Shown here: positions 8,653 through 19,100 of the stretch, one piece after another
Layout: every line of letters begins with the position of its first letter
How positions within the stretch are numbered: the stretch's first letter is position 1
Assembly (NCBI GenBank): GCA_024742995.1
Contig: JANSXK010000001.1
Coordinates: forward strand, 186,001 to 250,000
From: Gammaproteobacteria bacterium
GTDB lineage: Bacteria > Pseudomonadota > Gammaproteobacteria > Legionellales > Legionellaceae
Direction: 5' to 3'
Length of the DNA stretch: 64,000 nt
Notes under the pieces: generated by a model
Databases searched by the model: none
What the model saw: only the letters and a program-made list of their open reading frames with translations
What the model was told of the DNA's origin: nothing
Made by a program: the position numbers and the translations under genes

Positions 8653-9043
8653 TCTCCTTAAATTTGATTTATTGTCTCAAATATAGATCATAATGATATT
8701 TTAAGACCATATTAACAATATAGTATACAATTAGAGCTTTCGCAAATGATTTGTTTTTCAAAATTAACCACAAGTATTTGAATGGGAATAGGAGTACCAT
8801 GAAAGCATTTGTTCTCAAAGGCAAATTCAGTCTCAGAGAAACATTGCGTACGATCAACCGATCTTTTATTGTATTGGATAGATATTCGGATACAAATAAA
8901 AAAGACTAGTTGTTGATGTGTATTTATGTCTAAATCGACAATGTAGACTCAGATCAACGAATAGACTCTGAACAACCATCCACGTAACAAGTGCTTTGAC
9001 GAAAACATGTTTTTTAGCTTTATCCGATTACATTGTGCTCCAC
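8653..9043. other. 391-bp AT-rich intergenic region
   Basis: This stretch separates the divergently read yqjD-like gene from the end of hslU. It is AT-rich and contains one candidate small ORF with a good ribosome-binding site (8799-8909). After that ORF comes a short direct repeat, TAGACTC, twice about 20 bases apart near 8944-8970. I see no convincing terminator for hslU and no RNA gene. Confidence 0.4.
8799..8909 (+). CDS. Possible 36-residue small protein
   Basis: A short ORF starts MKAFVLKGKFSLRETLRTIN and ends DTNKKD. An AGGAG ribosome-binding site lies five bases before the ATG. The peptide is basic with an amphipathic centre and has no hydrophobic segment. I recognise no family. It is isolated between yqjD and hslU on the opposite strand to both. 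The strong Shine-Dalgarno site is the main argument for it. Confidence 0.4.
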   Translation: MKAFVLKGKFSLRETLRTINRSFIVLDRYSDTNKKD

Positions 9044-10354
9044 TTACAATATATACCGCGCCAAATCGTCATCTCCGACCAATTTGCCCAGATGTTTATT
9101 CACATATTCTAAATCAATCACAATCGTATCGCCTGATCTATCGGTTGCTTCGAAGGAAATAACCTCTAACAAACGCTCCATCACGGTATACAATCGTCGT
9201 GCGCCGATGTTCTCGGTGCGTTCATTCACTTGCCAAGCGACTTCAGCAATACGATGAATACCGCTTTCTGCGTATTCTAGTGTCAAACCTTCCGTTTTCA
9301 TCAAAGCAGTATATTGTTCTGTCAATGAGGCAAAAGGTTCGGTTAAAATTTGGATGAAGTCTTCGGTGGTTAATGCAGATAATTCGACACGGATTGGCAA
9401 ACGACCTTGTAATTCTGCCACTAAATCAGAGGGTTTTGCCACATGGAATGCACCCGAAGCAATGAATAAAATGTGATCGGTTTTGACCATGCCATGTTTG
9501 GTTGAAACCGTAGATCCTTCAACCAACGGTAATAAATCTCGTTGTACCCCTTCCCGAGAAACATCCCCACTCTGCTCAGCACGTTTGGCCACTTTATCAA
9601 TTTCATCAATAAATACAATGCCGTTTTGTTCAATATTTTCAATAGCATGCGTTTTGATATCATCTTCATCAACCAGTTTCGCCGCCTCTTCTTCAATCAA
9701 GATCTTCATCGCCTTTTTTATAGGCATTTTACGTGCTTTGGTACGACCACTCCCCACTTGCTGAAACATGGATTGCAATTGGTTGGTTAAATCTTCCATG
9801 CCTGGTGGTGCCATAATTTCCATACCAGCCGAAGCCACAGGCAGATCCATTTCAATTTCCTGCTCATCCAATTGTCCTTCACGCAATTGTTTGCGAAAAG
9901 ACTGTCGTGTGGAATTATCTTTCTCATCCGTTTTGGTGCCACGTACAGGTGGCAATAGAATATCTAAAATACGTTCTTCGGCTGCGTCCTCTGCAGGATG
10001 TTCAACTTTTTTCATCGCCAGTTCACGCGCTTGTTTGATGCCAACGTCAGCCAAATCACGAATAATGGAGTCTACATCTCGTCCAACATAACCAATTTCC
10101 GTAAATTTAGTTGCTTCTACTTTGATGAAAGGTGCATCTACCAATTTAGCCAAGCGGCGAGCAATTTCAGTTTTACCCACCCCTGTTGGCCCAATCATCA
10201 AAATGTTTTTAGGCATGATTTCTTCGCGTAAAGCTTCATCTTGAATTTGCATCCGGCGCCAACGATTACGCAATGCAATAGAAACTGCGCGTTTGGCACT
10301 GTCTTGACCAATGATATGTCTATCCAATTCTTCTACGATTTCACGAGGCGTCAT
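9044..10354 (-). CDS. hslU: ATP-dependent protease ATPase subunit HslU
   Basis: This 436-residue AAA+ unfoldase feeds proteins into the HslV peptidase. It starts [20 protein letters not shown] and has Walker [10 protein letters not shown], the pore loop GYVGRDV, an intermediate domain containing [13 protein letters not shown], Walker [11 protein letters not shown], sensor and arginine-finger regions (TENIGARRL), and the C-terminal tail DLARYIL that inserts into HslV. The ATG at 10354 matches the family start. An upstream in-frame TTG would overlap hslV. The gene follows hslV by 13 bp and is the last gene of the operon that appears to begin with glyA. Confidence 0.97.
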   Translation of the reverse strand: MTPREIVEELDRHIIGQDSAKRAVSIALRNRWRRMQIQDEALREEIMPKNILMIGPTGVGKTEIARRLAKLVDAPFIKVEATKFTEIGYVGRDVDSIIRDLADVGIKQARELAMKKVEHPAEDAAEERILDILLPPVRGTKTDEKDNSTRQSFRKQLREGQLDEQEIEMDLPVASAGMEIMAPPGMEDLTNQLQSMFQQVGSGRTKARKMPIKKAMKILIEEEAAKLVDEDDIKTHAIENIEQNGIVFIDEIDKVAKRAEQSGDVSREGVQRDLLPLVEGSTVSTKHGMVKTDHILFIASGAFHVAKPSDLVAELQGRLPIRVELSALTTEDFIQILTEPFASLTEQYTALMKTEGLTLEYAESGIHRIAEVAWQVNERTENIGARRLYTVMERLLEVISFEATDRSGDTIVIDLEYVNKHLGKLVGDDDLARYIL

Positions 10355-10367
10355 AATTGATTTAGTT

Positions 10368-10916
10368 TTATTCACAGCTATTATCCAATTGTTCAATGGT
10401 TAAATTTTTATTTGTATAAATACAGATATCACCAGCAATGTTAAGGCTTTTTTTCACAATAGCCTCTGCGCTCAATTTGGTATTGTCCATTAGGGCACGT
10501 GCTGCAGCCTGTGCAAATGGGCCGCCCGATCCAATGGCCATCAAACCATGTTCTGGTTCAATCACATCACCATTACCGGAAATGATCAGAGATGCTTTAG
10601 AGTCTGCGACAGCAAGCAATGCCTCAAGACGACGCAACATGCGATCGGTACGCCAATCTTTGGCTAATTCGACGGCAGCACGGACCAAATGTCCTTGATG
10701 CGTTTCAAGCTTAGATTCAAACCGTTCAAACAACGTAAATGCATCCGCCGTACCACCTGCAAAACCAGCAATCACTTTGTCTTGATACAACCGTCTGACT
10801 TTACGGACATTCGATTTCATGACGGTATTGCCGTGAGTGGCCTGGCCATCACCACCAATCACCACTTTATCTCCCCTTCGCACCGAAAGGATGGTTGTTC
10901 CACGAAATTGTTCCAA
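10368..10916 (-). CDS. hslV: ATP-dependent protease peptidase subunit HslV
   Basis: This 182-residue protein is the proteasome-like N-terminal-threonine peptidase. The start [19 protein letters not shown] places the catalytic Thr at residue 7, so a six-residue propeptide must be removed. This longer form is common outside enterobacteria. Further marks are [14 protein letters not shown] and [15 protein letters not shown]. The start codon is TTG, supported by AGGA about seven bases upstream. It lies 14 bp after the AI-2E transporter gene and 13 bp before hslU. Confidence 0.97.
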   Translation of the reverse strand: MEQFRGTTILSVRRGDKVVIGGDGQATHGNTVMKSNVRKVRRLYQDKVIAGFAGGTADAFTLFERFESKLETHQGHLVRAAVELAKDWRTDRMLRRLEALLAVADSKASLIISGNGDVIEPEHGLMAIGSGGPFAQAAARALMDNTKLSAEAIVKKSLNIAGDICIYTNKNLTIEQLDNSCE

Positions 10917-10930
10917 AATATGTCCTCACT

Positions 10931-11968
10931 TTATGTATTTTGGGCTTCCATCCACAATGTGGTAAATAACACCATGACCATTGGACCTACGAATAGTCCC
11001 AGGATGCCCATGGTTTCAAGCCCCCCTAAAATACCAAACAATACTGCTAAAAATGGCAATTGAGTAGCGCCGCCAATCAACACTGGCTTGATGAAATGAT
11101 CAGCGACAAACATCACAAATGTTCCCCAAACGACCACTATCAATGCCGAAATCATACCACCGTGATATAGTAAGATGAGGGCAACAATTCCAAAAACAAG
11201 GGGGACAACAAAAGGAATCATTGCTGCCAAAGCTGTACATATGCCAACTAAAGTTGGTGCTGGCACACCAATTAAGCCGTAGCAAATGCCCATCAACACC
11301 CCAACACCAGCACCTACAACAATCGTCCCATTAACAGTTGCACGTAATGCAGCAGGTAATTTACTGGCATATCGATTCCAGCGCGCACCCAAACAGCTAC
11401 TACCTATTTTGTTCAACTGTTTCTCTAAAATATGACCGTCGCGAAATAAGAAAAACATACTCAACAAAGTAAAACCAACCTGAACACTGCGATGAAAAAC
11501 AGATCCCCCTACTTCTTTGATATAGTGGCTCGTAGGGGTCATAGATAAATTCACATTTGATAAAAATTCTTTCACATTGCCAGGTTGGCCAATATGGCTA
11601 TCCCAATAAGACACCATACTGTTCCCAATCATAGGTAATTCTTGAAAAAAAGTAGGCGCCTCTCCTCCTTGTTGATTGATTTCTTTCAAGTAATTTAAAA
11701 ATAATTGAACCTCTTTCACCAACACGGTCAATAGCCAACTTAAAGGTAAAAGTAATAAGAGTGCTAAAAATAGAGTGAAAAGAAATGCTGCCGTATTGTC
11801 CCAGTTTTTTAAAAAAATTTTCCAGCGACGATATAAAGGATACGTCGTAATAACAACCATAGAGGCCCAAATCAAGGAAGGAATAAATCGATGAATAATA
11901 AATAAAGAAAAAGCAACAATGCACAAACTCGTGCTCATGCTCAATAACTCTTTGTGGTTTTGATTCAT
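10931..11968 (-). CDS. AI-2E family (PerM/UPF0118) transporter
   Basis: This 345-residue polytopic membrane protein has two hydrophobic helices at the N-terminus, a periplasmic-type loop in the middle, and five or so helices in the second half. The conserved block ATQLPFLAVLFGILGGLETM GILGLFVGP near the end is typical of the AI-2E/PerM family, here with KPVLIGGATQLP just before it. Family members have been linked to autoinducer export, Na+/H+ exchange and permease functions; the substrate is not predictable. The ATG at 11968 overlaps the pgpA stop in an ATGA, indicating translational coupling. The gene sits inside the nusB-pgpA-hslVU operon. Confidence 0.88.
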   Translation of the reverse strand: MNQNHKELLSMSTSLCIVAFSLFIIHRFIPSLIWASMVVITTYPLYRRWKIFLKNWDNTAAFLFTLFLALLLLLPLSWLLTVLVKEVQLFLNYLKEINQQGGEAPTFFQELPMIGNSMVSYWDSHIGQPGNVKEFLSNVNLSMTPTSHYIKEVGGSVFHRSVQVGFTLLSMFFLFRDGHILEKQLNKIGSSCLGARWNRYASKLPAALRATVNGTIVVGAGVGVLMGICYGLIGVPAPTLVGICTALAAMIPFVVPLVFGIVALILLYHGGMISALIVVVWGTFVMFVADHFIKPVLIGGATQLPFLAVLFGILGGLETMGILGLFVGPMVMVLFTTLWMEAQNT

Positions 11969-12477
11969 CCTTTTAATCCCCAAGAAATCACGTGAAGCAC
12001 CAAACATGCGGCAATCCCAGCCAATACATCATCAAGCATGATTGCCCAACCACCACGACAATGTTTATCAACCCAACGAATGGGTTGTGGTTTGATAATA
12101 TCAAATAAACGAAACAAACCAAATCCTAAAATTACCCACATCATATTCGTAGGAACTGAAAACATGGTAACCAAAAAACCAACAATTTCATCCCAGACGA
12201 TACCAGGATAATCATCTATGCCAATTTCCATACTAACTCGCTGGCAAAGACCCACCCCAAAAATAAAAAAACAACCTAACAAACCGAGATAAACAACAGA
12301 AGAAGTATGTTCCATAAGTAAATATATGGGAATGCCCATGCAGGTACCCCAAGTACCAGGGGCCCGTTTCATTAATCCTGCTCCAAAACCGAATGCAAGA
12401 AAATATAGAGGATTGCGCCAAACTTTGGATTTTAATTTCCGGCGATCTATGACGCTAAGCGTTTTTTTGGGGTTCAT
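11965..12477 (-). CDS. pgpA: Phosphatidylglycerophosphatase A
   Basis: This 170-residue inner-membrane enzyme dephosphorylates phosphatidylglycerol phosphate to phosphatidylglycerol. It has the PgpA motifs KRAPGTWGT, the acidic metal-binding stretch IDDYPGIVWDEIVGFL, and RLFDIIKPQPIRWVD followed by GWAIMLDDVLAGI. Four hydrophobic segments fit the family. It starts three bases after nusB and ends in a 4-bp overlap with the AI-2E transporter gene. In most gammaproteobacteria thiL lies between nusB and pgpA; it is absent here. Confidence 0.94.
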   Translation of the reverse strand: MNPKKTLSVIDRRKLKSKVWRNPLYFLAFGFGAGLMKRAPGTWGTCMGIPIYLLMEHTSSVVYLGLLGCFFIFGVGLCQRVSMEIGIDDYPGIVWDEIVGFLVTMFSVPTNMMWVILGFGLFRLFDIIKPQPIRWVDKHCRGGWAIMLDDVLAGIAACLVLHVISWGLKG

Positions 12478-12480
12478 TTT

Positions 12481-12921
12481 TTATGACCGATCAGACTCAA
12501 TTTCAATTTTTCGTACGGTTTGCGACAAATTATGGAGCACACCATTCACATATCGGTGACCTTCTTGAGATCCAAAAGCCCTGGCAAGCGACACCGATTC
12601 ATCCAGGATAACGCGATATGGAATTTCGATGCAATGAAATAATTCAAACGCACATAAACGTAAAATAGTGAGTTCAATAGGATTAAGCGTGTCGATAGGC
12701 CTATCTAAAAAAGGGATTAGTGCTACTTCTAAGTCTGGTAACTGCTTTGAAACGCCGTGTATGAGGCGTCTATAGTAGGCGCCATCCACTTTATCCATAT
12801 TATTGGCAGCACAAAACTGTGCCTCAATCTCAGATAAATCAGTATCAGACATTAGCCATTGATATAAAGATTGCAGTGCAAGTTTTCTGGCACGTCGCTT
12901 GCCGCTAATGGATTGGGTCAT
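12481..12921 (-). CDS. nusB: Transcription antitermination protein NusB
   Basis: This 146-residue helical RNA-binding protein joins NusA, NusE and NusG on boxA RNA to keep RNA polymerase processive through rRNA operons. Typical segments are GKRRARKLALQSLYQW at the start, RPIDTLNPIELTILRL in the middle, and IPYRVILDESVSLARAFGSQ with GHRYVNGVLHNL near the end. The ATG at 12921 is chosen over the GTG one codon earlier. It follows nrdR by 45 bp, whereas rib genes normally lie between the two. Confidence 0.96.
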   Translation of the reverse strand: MTQSISGKRRARKLALQSLYQWLMSDTDLSEIEAQFCAANNMDKVDGAYYRRLIHGVSKQLPDLEVALIPFLDRPIDTLNPIELTILRLCAFELFHCIEIPYRVILDESVSLARAFGSQEGHRYVNGVLHNLSQTVRKIEIESDRS

Positions 12922-12966
12922 CACAAATACTCATCGGTTTCTTTCAGCATGGAGAGGGCAAGTATT

Positions 12967-13422
12967 CTACTCTTCATCCCGCATTTGGTCAATTGCGTGA
13001 CGAAATTCACTCACATCTTGAAAACGCTTATATACAGAGGCAAAACGAACATAAGCAATGTGATCCAAACGATACAACTGCTCCATCACCCACTCCCCTA
13101 CTTGACGAGAATCAACTTCACGTTCGCCCGTTTGGCGAATTTTCTCCATAATAACCACCAGCGCATTTTCTAAATCATCCGCACCTACCGGTCTTTTTTC
13201 TAACGCACGCAACATACCCGCACGTAAATTATCCAGCTGAAATGATTCGCGGCGCCCATCACGCTTGACGATCAACGGCATCACCAACTCAGCAGATTCA
13301 AATGTCGTAAACCTCTGCTGACAAGCAATACATTCGCGCCGACGGCGCACCTGTGCGCCATCAGCGACCAAACGTGAATCAATTACTTTGGTATCAATGG
13401 CATGACAAAAAGGACAATACAT
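12967..13422 (-). CDS. nrdR: Transcriptional repressor NrdR
   Basis: This 151-residue regulator of ribonucleotide reductase genes has an N-terminal zinc ribbon (MYCPFC and [12 protein letters not shown]) and a central ATP-cone ([20 protein letters not shown]) that senses ATP/dATP. The ATG at 13422 places the first cysteine at position 3, as in the family; upstream in-frame codons would extend into glyA. It starts eight bases after the glyA stop, so the two are cotranscribed. Its usual neighbours ribD and ribC are not present. Confidence 0.96.
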   Translation of the reverse strand: MYCPFCHAIDTKVIDSRLVADGAQVRRRRECIACQQRFTTFESAELVMPLIVKRDGRRESFQLDNLRAGMLRALEKRPVGADDLENALVVIMEKIRQTGEREVDSRQVGEWVMEQLYRLDHIAYVRFASVYKRFQDVSEFRHAIDQMRDEE

Positions 13423-13430
13423 GATTAAGC

Positions 13431-14687
13431 CTACGCTTGATAAACAGGAAACTTTCGACAAAGCTCTAAAACGTCCTCTTTCACACGCTTCACAATAGCC
13501 TCGTCACCCATATGATCCAAAATATCAGCAATCCAATGACTTAAGGTTGAAATTTCCGCTTCCTTAAACCCACGCGTGGTCACTGCTGGTGTTCCGAGAC
13601 GTAACCCACTGGTCACAAAAGGAGATCGCGGATCATTCGGAACCGCGTTTTTATTAACCGTGATATTAGCCCGGCTTAATGCTGCATCAGCATCTTTACC
13701 TGTGATGTCTTTATGAATCATATCAACCAACATCAAATGATTCATCGTGCCACCAGATACAATACGATAGTCACGCTCAATCAAAATATTTGCCATAGTT
13801 TGTGCATTGGCCAAAACTTGTTGTTGATACAGCTTAAATTCTGGTTTCAACGCTTCTAAAAAAGAGACCGCCTTCGCTGCAATCACATGCATGAGTGGTC
13901 CCCCTTGATTACCCGGAAACACCGCACTATTAAGTTTCTTTTCAAGATCTGGATTAGCTTTCGCTAAAATCATGCCGCTCCTAGGACCACGCAGTGTTTT
14001 GTGCGTCGTGGTTGTCACAACATCGGCATAAGGCATTGGAGATGGATATAATCCAACTGCAACCATCCCTGCAACATGTGCAATATCCGCCATAAAATAA
14101 GCATCTATTTTATCCGCCACAACACGAAATCTTGCCCAGTCCACGGCTTGAGAATAAGCAGAAAATCCAGCAATGATCAATTTAGGTCGCTCTTTTAACG
14201 CCATCTCTTCCATGGCATCATAATCAATCAGCCCTGTTTCTTCATGCAGACCATATTGGATACTACGGTATAATTTTCCTGAAAAATTAACATTAGACCC
14301 ATGTGTCAAATGGCCACCATGTGCTAAGGCCATGCCCATAACCAAATCTCCAGGTTGCACCATCGCCATCATGGCAGCTGCATTTGCTTGCGATCCAGAA
14401 TGCGGTTGTACATTGACATAATCAGCCCCAAACAATTGTTTGGCACGCGATATCGCCAATTCTTCTGCGATATCTACGAATTCACAACCACCGTAATAGC
14501 GTTTGCCGGGATAACCTTCTGCATATTTATTTGTTAAGACAGAACCCTGTGCTTCTAAAACTGCGGGACTCACATAGTTTTCTGATGCGATTAATTCGAT
14601 ATGATCTTCTTGCCGCTGCGCTTCTCCCTGCATGGCTTGATATAATTCTGGGTCACATCCTGCGATTGTGCTGTTATTTTTCAACAT
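13431..14687 (-). CDS. glyA: Serine hydroxymethyltransferase
   Basis: This 418-residue PLP enzyme interconverts serine and glycine and loads one-carbon units onto tetrahydrofolate. Seen in order are [54 protein letters not shown], the PLP lysine in [14 protein letters not shown], and the C-terminal [24 protein letters not shown] lies five bases before the ATG. It is the first gene of the long minus-strand operon through hslU and has its own promoter (14711-14739). Confidence 0.98.
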   Translation of the reverse strand: MLKNNSTIAGCDPELYQAMQGEAQRQEDHIELIASENYVSPAVLEAQGSVLTNKYAEGYPGKRYYGGCEFVDIAEELAISRAKQLFGADYVNVQPHSGSQANAAAMMAMVQPGDLVMGMALAHGGHLTHGSNVNFSGKLYRSIQYGLHEETGLIDYDAMEEMALKERPKLIIAGFSAYSQAVDWARFRVVADKIDAYFMADIAHVAGMVAVGLYPSPMPYADVVTTTTHKTLRGPRSGMILAKANPDLEKKLNSAVFPGNQGGPLMHVIAAKAVSFLEALKPEFKLYQQQVLANAQTMANILIERDYRIVSGGTMNHLMLVDMIHKDITGKDADAALSRANITVNKNAVPNDPRSPFVTSGLRLGTPAVTTRGFKEAEISTLSHWIADILDHMGDEAIVKRVKEDVLELCRKFPVYQA

Positions 14688-14710
14688 ATATGCTCCTAAA
14701 TATCGTCCTG

Positions 14711-14739
14711 ATTCTAGACTTGACCAGAAGGTAGGTCAA
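14711..14739 (-). promoter_or_regulatory. Sigma-70 promoter of glyA with overlapping inverted repeat
   Basis: On the minus strand, TTGACC (14739-14734), a 17-base spacer and TAGAAT (14716-14711) form a good sigma-70 promoter 24 bp before the glyA ATG. The -35 hexamer is one arm of the inverted repeat TTGACC-N8-GGTCAA (14720-14739), which lies within the promoter and could bind a dimeric repressor. The regulator is unknown. Confidence 0.6.
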
Positions 14740-14823
14740 TAGACCTCTATGATAAGCTGTAATTTTTCTTATTCTAGGCACAACCAAACATAGATTTTTT
14801 TAATGACTATTTACCTGTTTTAT

Positions 14824-14857
14824 GATATCCCTATACGAATATCGTGATAAGGATATC
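14824..14857. promoter_or_regulatory. 34-bp dyad before the RND efflux operon
   Basis: Arms GATATCCCTAT (14824-14834) and ATAAGGATATC (14847-14857) match as an inverted repeat with one mismatch and a 12-base centre. A nested ACGA/TCGT pair lies in the middle. The right arm contains AAGGA, the apparent Shine-Dalgarno sequence of the adaptor gene, and ends nine bases before the ATG at 14866. It may be an operator for an unlinked TetR- or MarR-type repressor, or an RNA hairpin hiding the ribosome-binding site. Confidence 0.5.
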
Positions 14858-14865
14858 TGAATCAG

Positions 14866-16104
14866 ATGAAAAAACGCATGACCACCATGATCATCGCGCT
14901 CCTCGTTGTTTTTGGTGGGTTGATCGTATACAATGTGGTTAAGAATGCCATGAGAAGTTACTTTGTTTCTCATTACAAACCACCTGCTGTCACGGTATCT
15001 ACTGTTATTGCCCAAAAAAGAGATTGGAATCCTGTTTACTCTAGCATCGGAAATTTTGTCGCCATTAATGGTGTTGACGTCAACACTCAGTCTGGTGGTA
15101 AAGTAAAAGGCATTCATTTTACTTCTGGCGAAGAAGTTGAAAAAGGCAGTCTCTTAATCGACATTGATGATTCTGTTGAACAAGCCACATTAAAGTATAA
15201 TCAGGCAGATTTATCCTTACAAACCATCAATTACAAGCGACAAAGAGATCTGCTCAAACGTAACGCCACGGCAGTTTCTAGTGTCGATGAGGCCAAAGCG
15301 CGTATGCTTGAAGCTCAAGCGACGCTTGAAAGCACACAAGCCTCTATCGATCTCAAACATATCAAAGCCCCTTTTTCCGGAGTCTTGGGCATTCGTGAAA
15401 TTGACCTGGGGCAATTTGTTCAACCCGGTACAACCAGTATCGTAACCTTGCAATCCCTAGATCCAATCTATTTGAATTTTTTCGTACCCGAACAATATTC
15501 TAGCTTTGTAGATATCAATCAAACCATTGAATTTACCATGGAACAAAACCCCGGTATTCTTTTTTCAGGAAAAATCACTGCTATAAATTCAAAAATTAAT
15601 TCAGATACACATACCTTAGAAATACAAGCAACCATCGCCAACTGCCCTTCCATGTCTCCTGAGAAATTGCCCCATTCAAAGCTTATCAAAAGCAGTAAAA
15701 AGATTTCGAAGGACCAGTACTTGGTTTCTTGCGATACAACGATGAATCAAGCCAATAAGATTAAAGAATTTAATTTTATTCCAGGTATGTTCGCCGCCAT
15801 CAGTATTGTGCAGCCCCCAATACATGATGTTATTGTATTACCGACGACCGCTATCTCCTACACCATGTATGGTGACTCAGTGTTCATTGTTGAAAAACAC
15901 AAAGATGGTACTCATACCGTGAAACGTGCCTTCATCACAACAGGTGAAACACGTGGTAACTACGCTGTGATCACCAAAGGTCTCAAGGTCAATCAAGAAG
16001 TCGTTGCTGTGGGAGAAATGAAATTGCAAGATGGCACACAAGTCGTGATCAACAATAAGAATCCTCTGAGTGATCATAGTGATATAGACTCTTTAGGCCA
16101 ATAA
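14866..16104 (+). CDS. RND efflux periplasmic adaptor subunit
   Basis: This 412-residue membrane-fusion protein links an inner-membrane RND pump to an outer-membrane channel. An N-terminal membrane anchor (residues 7-25, IIALLVVFGGLIVYN) precedes the split lipoyl/barrel-sandwich domain (GGKVKGIHFTSGEEVEKGSL and IKAPFSGVLGIREIDLGQFV). Between them is a short alpha-hairpin at about residues 110-165, rich in Ala, Glu and Gln. Beta-barrel and membrane-proximal domains follow. About 40 residues inserted near 265-300 (Lys/Ser-rich) are unusual. The pump gene follows after 3 bp. No TolC-type channel is present in the window, so an unlinked one is probably used. Confidence 0.9.
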   Translation: MKKRMTTMIIALLVVFGGLIVYNVVKNAMRSYFVSHYKPPAVTVSTVIAQKRDWNPVYSSIGNFVAINGVDVNTQSGGKVKGIHFTSGEEVEKGSLLIDIDDSVEQATLKYNQADLSLQTINYKRQRDLLKRNATAVSSVDEAKARMLEAQATLESTQASIDLKHIKAPFSGVLGIREIDLGQFVQPGTTSIVTLQSLDPIYLNFFVPEQYSSFVDINQTIEFTMEQNPGILFSGKITAINSKINSDTHTLEIQATIANCPSMSPEKLPHSKLIKSSKKISKDQYLVSCDTTMNQANKIKEFNFIPGMFAAISIVQPPIHDVIVLPTTAISYTMYGDSVFIVEKHKDGTHTVKRAFITTGETRGNYAVITKGLKVNQEVVAVGEMKLQDGTQVVINNKNPLSDHSDIDSLGQ

Positions 16105-16107
16105 ATT

Positions 16108-19100
16108 ATGGGATTTACTGATATTTTCATTCGTCGTCCCGTATTGTCTTCAGTGGTCAGTCTATTGATTCTATTTTTTGGATTAAATTCCCTGCTCAAT
16201 TTGCCTGTGCGTCAATTTCCTCGTATGGACAATACCATCATCACTGTCACCACTTCCTATCCTGGCGCCAATGCTAATTTGATTTCTGGATTTATCACCA
16301 CACCTCTAGAAGCTGCAGTAGCTTCAGCAGAGGGCATTGACTATATGACATCATCCAGTACCGAAGGTTCCAGTGTGATCACTTGTAATATCAAACTCAA
16401 TTTTGATCCGCAGGTTGCATTTACAGATATCATGAGTAAAGTGCAACAAACATTGAACGTATTACCCCCAGAATCTGAGCAACCGGTTATTGTCAAAAAA
16501 TCAGATACCTCAACGCCATTGATGTACATCAGTCTCGACAGTACTGACATGACGCCGCAACAAATTACAGATTATGCGCTACGCGTGGTTCAACCGCAGT
16601 TTCAAACAGTGGATGGTGTTGCTCAAGTAGACATTTTGGGCGCCCAAACATATTCAATGCGCGTGTTTTTAGATCCAGTCAAAATGGGAGCTTTGAAGAT
16701 CACGCCTGCCGATGTATTCAAAATTTTGGAGGATAATAACTATTTGTCCGCTGCCGGCAGTACCAAAGGTGAGTACGTCGCCATCAGCATGCATGCCAAA
16801 ACCAATTTAAATACCGTTAAAGAATTCAGTAAATTAATCGTAAGAGCCGACAAACATCAAATTATTCGTTTGCGAGATGTAGGCAAGGTGGAATTGGGCT
16901 CAGAAAAATATGACACAACAGTCAGGTTTGATGGCAGAAAAGCGGTATTTTTAGCACTGACCCCAACACCGACCGCAAATCCATTGCGCGTCATCAGTGA
17001 TGCGCGTAATCTTTTTCCAACCATCCAGGCACAATTTCCTCCCTCTCTGTCAGGCACTATAGTATATGATGCGACCGACTATATTCGTGCCTCTATCAAT
17101 GAAGTGATTCATACCATCGCTGAAGCTGCGGGCATCGTTATTATTGTGATTTTTTTATTTTTAGGGTCTCTACGCTCAGTGCTTATTCCCATAGTAACCA
17201 TTCCCTTATCGCTTATTGGCGTCTGCACCTTCGTTTTGTTTCTAGGCTATTCCATTAATTTATTAACCCTGTTGGCGTTTGTGCTGGCAATTGGTTTGGT
17301 GGTCGATGATGCCATTGTGGTGGTTGAAAATATTCACCGCCATATTGAAGAAGGTAAAACACCTGTCAAAGCAGCACTAGTCGGTGCACGTGAGATAGGA
17401 ATGCCAATCATCGCAATGACCATCACATTAGCAGCTGTTTATGCACCTATTGGCTTTATGGGCGGCTTAACTGGCGCGCTATTTAAAGAATTTGCTTTTA
17501 CATTGGCCTGCTCCGTGATCATTTCCGGTGTTATTGCTTTGACCTTGTCTCCGATGATGTGCTCGAAGATTCTTAACGCAGAAATGAGTTCAGGCCGTTT
17601 TATGAACCGAATTGATAATTTTTTTAATACACTTAAAAGCTCTTATCAAACCATACTTCATAGTTTGCTAGACACACGAGCCATCATGTTACTCATGTCC
17701 GCTGTTGTTATCTTAATCCTACCCTATCTGTACGCCAATACAGCAAAGGAAACGGCGCCAGAAGAAGATGCAGGATTCTTTTTTGTGATGTCTACCGCAC
17801 CTGAATATGCCACCATTAATTATGTGGAGGCATTTACCCAAGCGTTTGAAACTATTTTTCGTAGTTTTTCTGAAATGGATCATTACTTTATCATTAATGC
17901 GAAAAGTCCTAATTCAGGCATGGTGTTAAAACCTTGGGATAAGCGATCTACCTCGCAATTTTCTATGAAAAAACCATTGCAAGAAAAATTAAACCAAGTA
18001 CCTGGTCTTAAATCATTTGCTATCATTCCCCCGTCGCTTCCTGGCGGTGGTAGTGGCACACCTATTCAATTTGTGATCAAAACTTCTGCTGATTTTTACA
18101 GTCTTTTGGATGTATCAAACCAATTACTGAGTAAAGCCGAAAAAAGTGGTTTGTTTATCTATATTGACAATGCACTTAAAATAAACCACCCCGAAGTCGT
18201 GATGGAGATTAATCGTTCAAAGGCATCTGATTTGGGGTTAGATATGAAAAGCATTGGCTCCAGTTTGAATAGTGCTTTGTCAGGTGGCTATGTTAATTTC
18301 TTTGATTTAAAAGGACGTAGTTATAAAGTCATCCCACAATTAGACCGTCGTTTTCGCCTCAATCCAGAACAATTGCAACAAATTTACGTACGCTCCGAAT
18401 CAGGCGCCATGGCACCTTTGTCCACAATTACGAACCTGGTTGAGGCGGTCCAACCCAATGCCAACACTCATTTCCAACAATTAAATTCCGCCACCATTCA
18501 AGCAGTGATGAAACCTGGCACAACTCTGGGTCAAGGGTTAGAGTTTTTACAAAACGAAGCCAAGACAACCCTACCTAATGGCTTCTCTTATGATTATGGC
18601 GGACAATCTAGACAATACATGCAAGAAGGCTCTAGCCTAATTTTGGCATTTTTTCTCGCCATCATCATTATTTACTTGGTTCTTTCAGCCCAATATGAGA
18701 GTTACCGCGATCCTTTGATCATTTTGATAGCCGTACCGATGTCTCTTTGCGGCGCATTGATCCCGCTGAATATGGGTGCTGCCAGTGTGAATATTTACAC
18801 CCAAATTGGTTTGATTACCCTGATTGGTTTGATCAGTAAACACGGGATTTTGATCGTTGATTTTGCAAATCAATTACAACGCGATAAAAAATTAGACCGG
18901 CGTGCAGCAGTAGAAGAGGCTGCTGCTACCCGCTTGCGCCCTATTCTCATGACCACAGCTGCGATGGTTTTTGGGGTCTTCCCTTTGCTCATTGCTTCGG
19001 GCGCAGGCGCTGTGAGCCGCTTTGATATTGGTCTGGTCATCGCCTGTGGATTAATGATAGGAACAGGATTTACATTATTTGTGGTCCCGACCATCTATAC

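Noticed and set aside
8669-8857. 62-codon minus-strand ORF upstream of yqjD
   Set aside because: It is AT-driven hydrophobic sequence without a ribosome-binding site, and it overlaps the better-supported plus-strand small ORF.
9421-10231. Several ORFs on both strands within hslU
   Set aside because: They are shadows of the conserved hslU reading frame without start signals.
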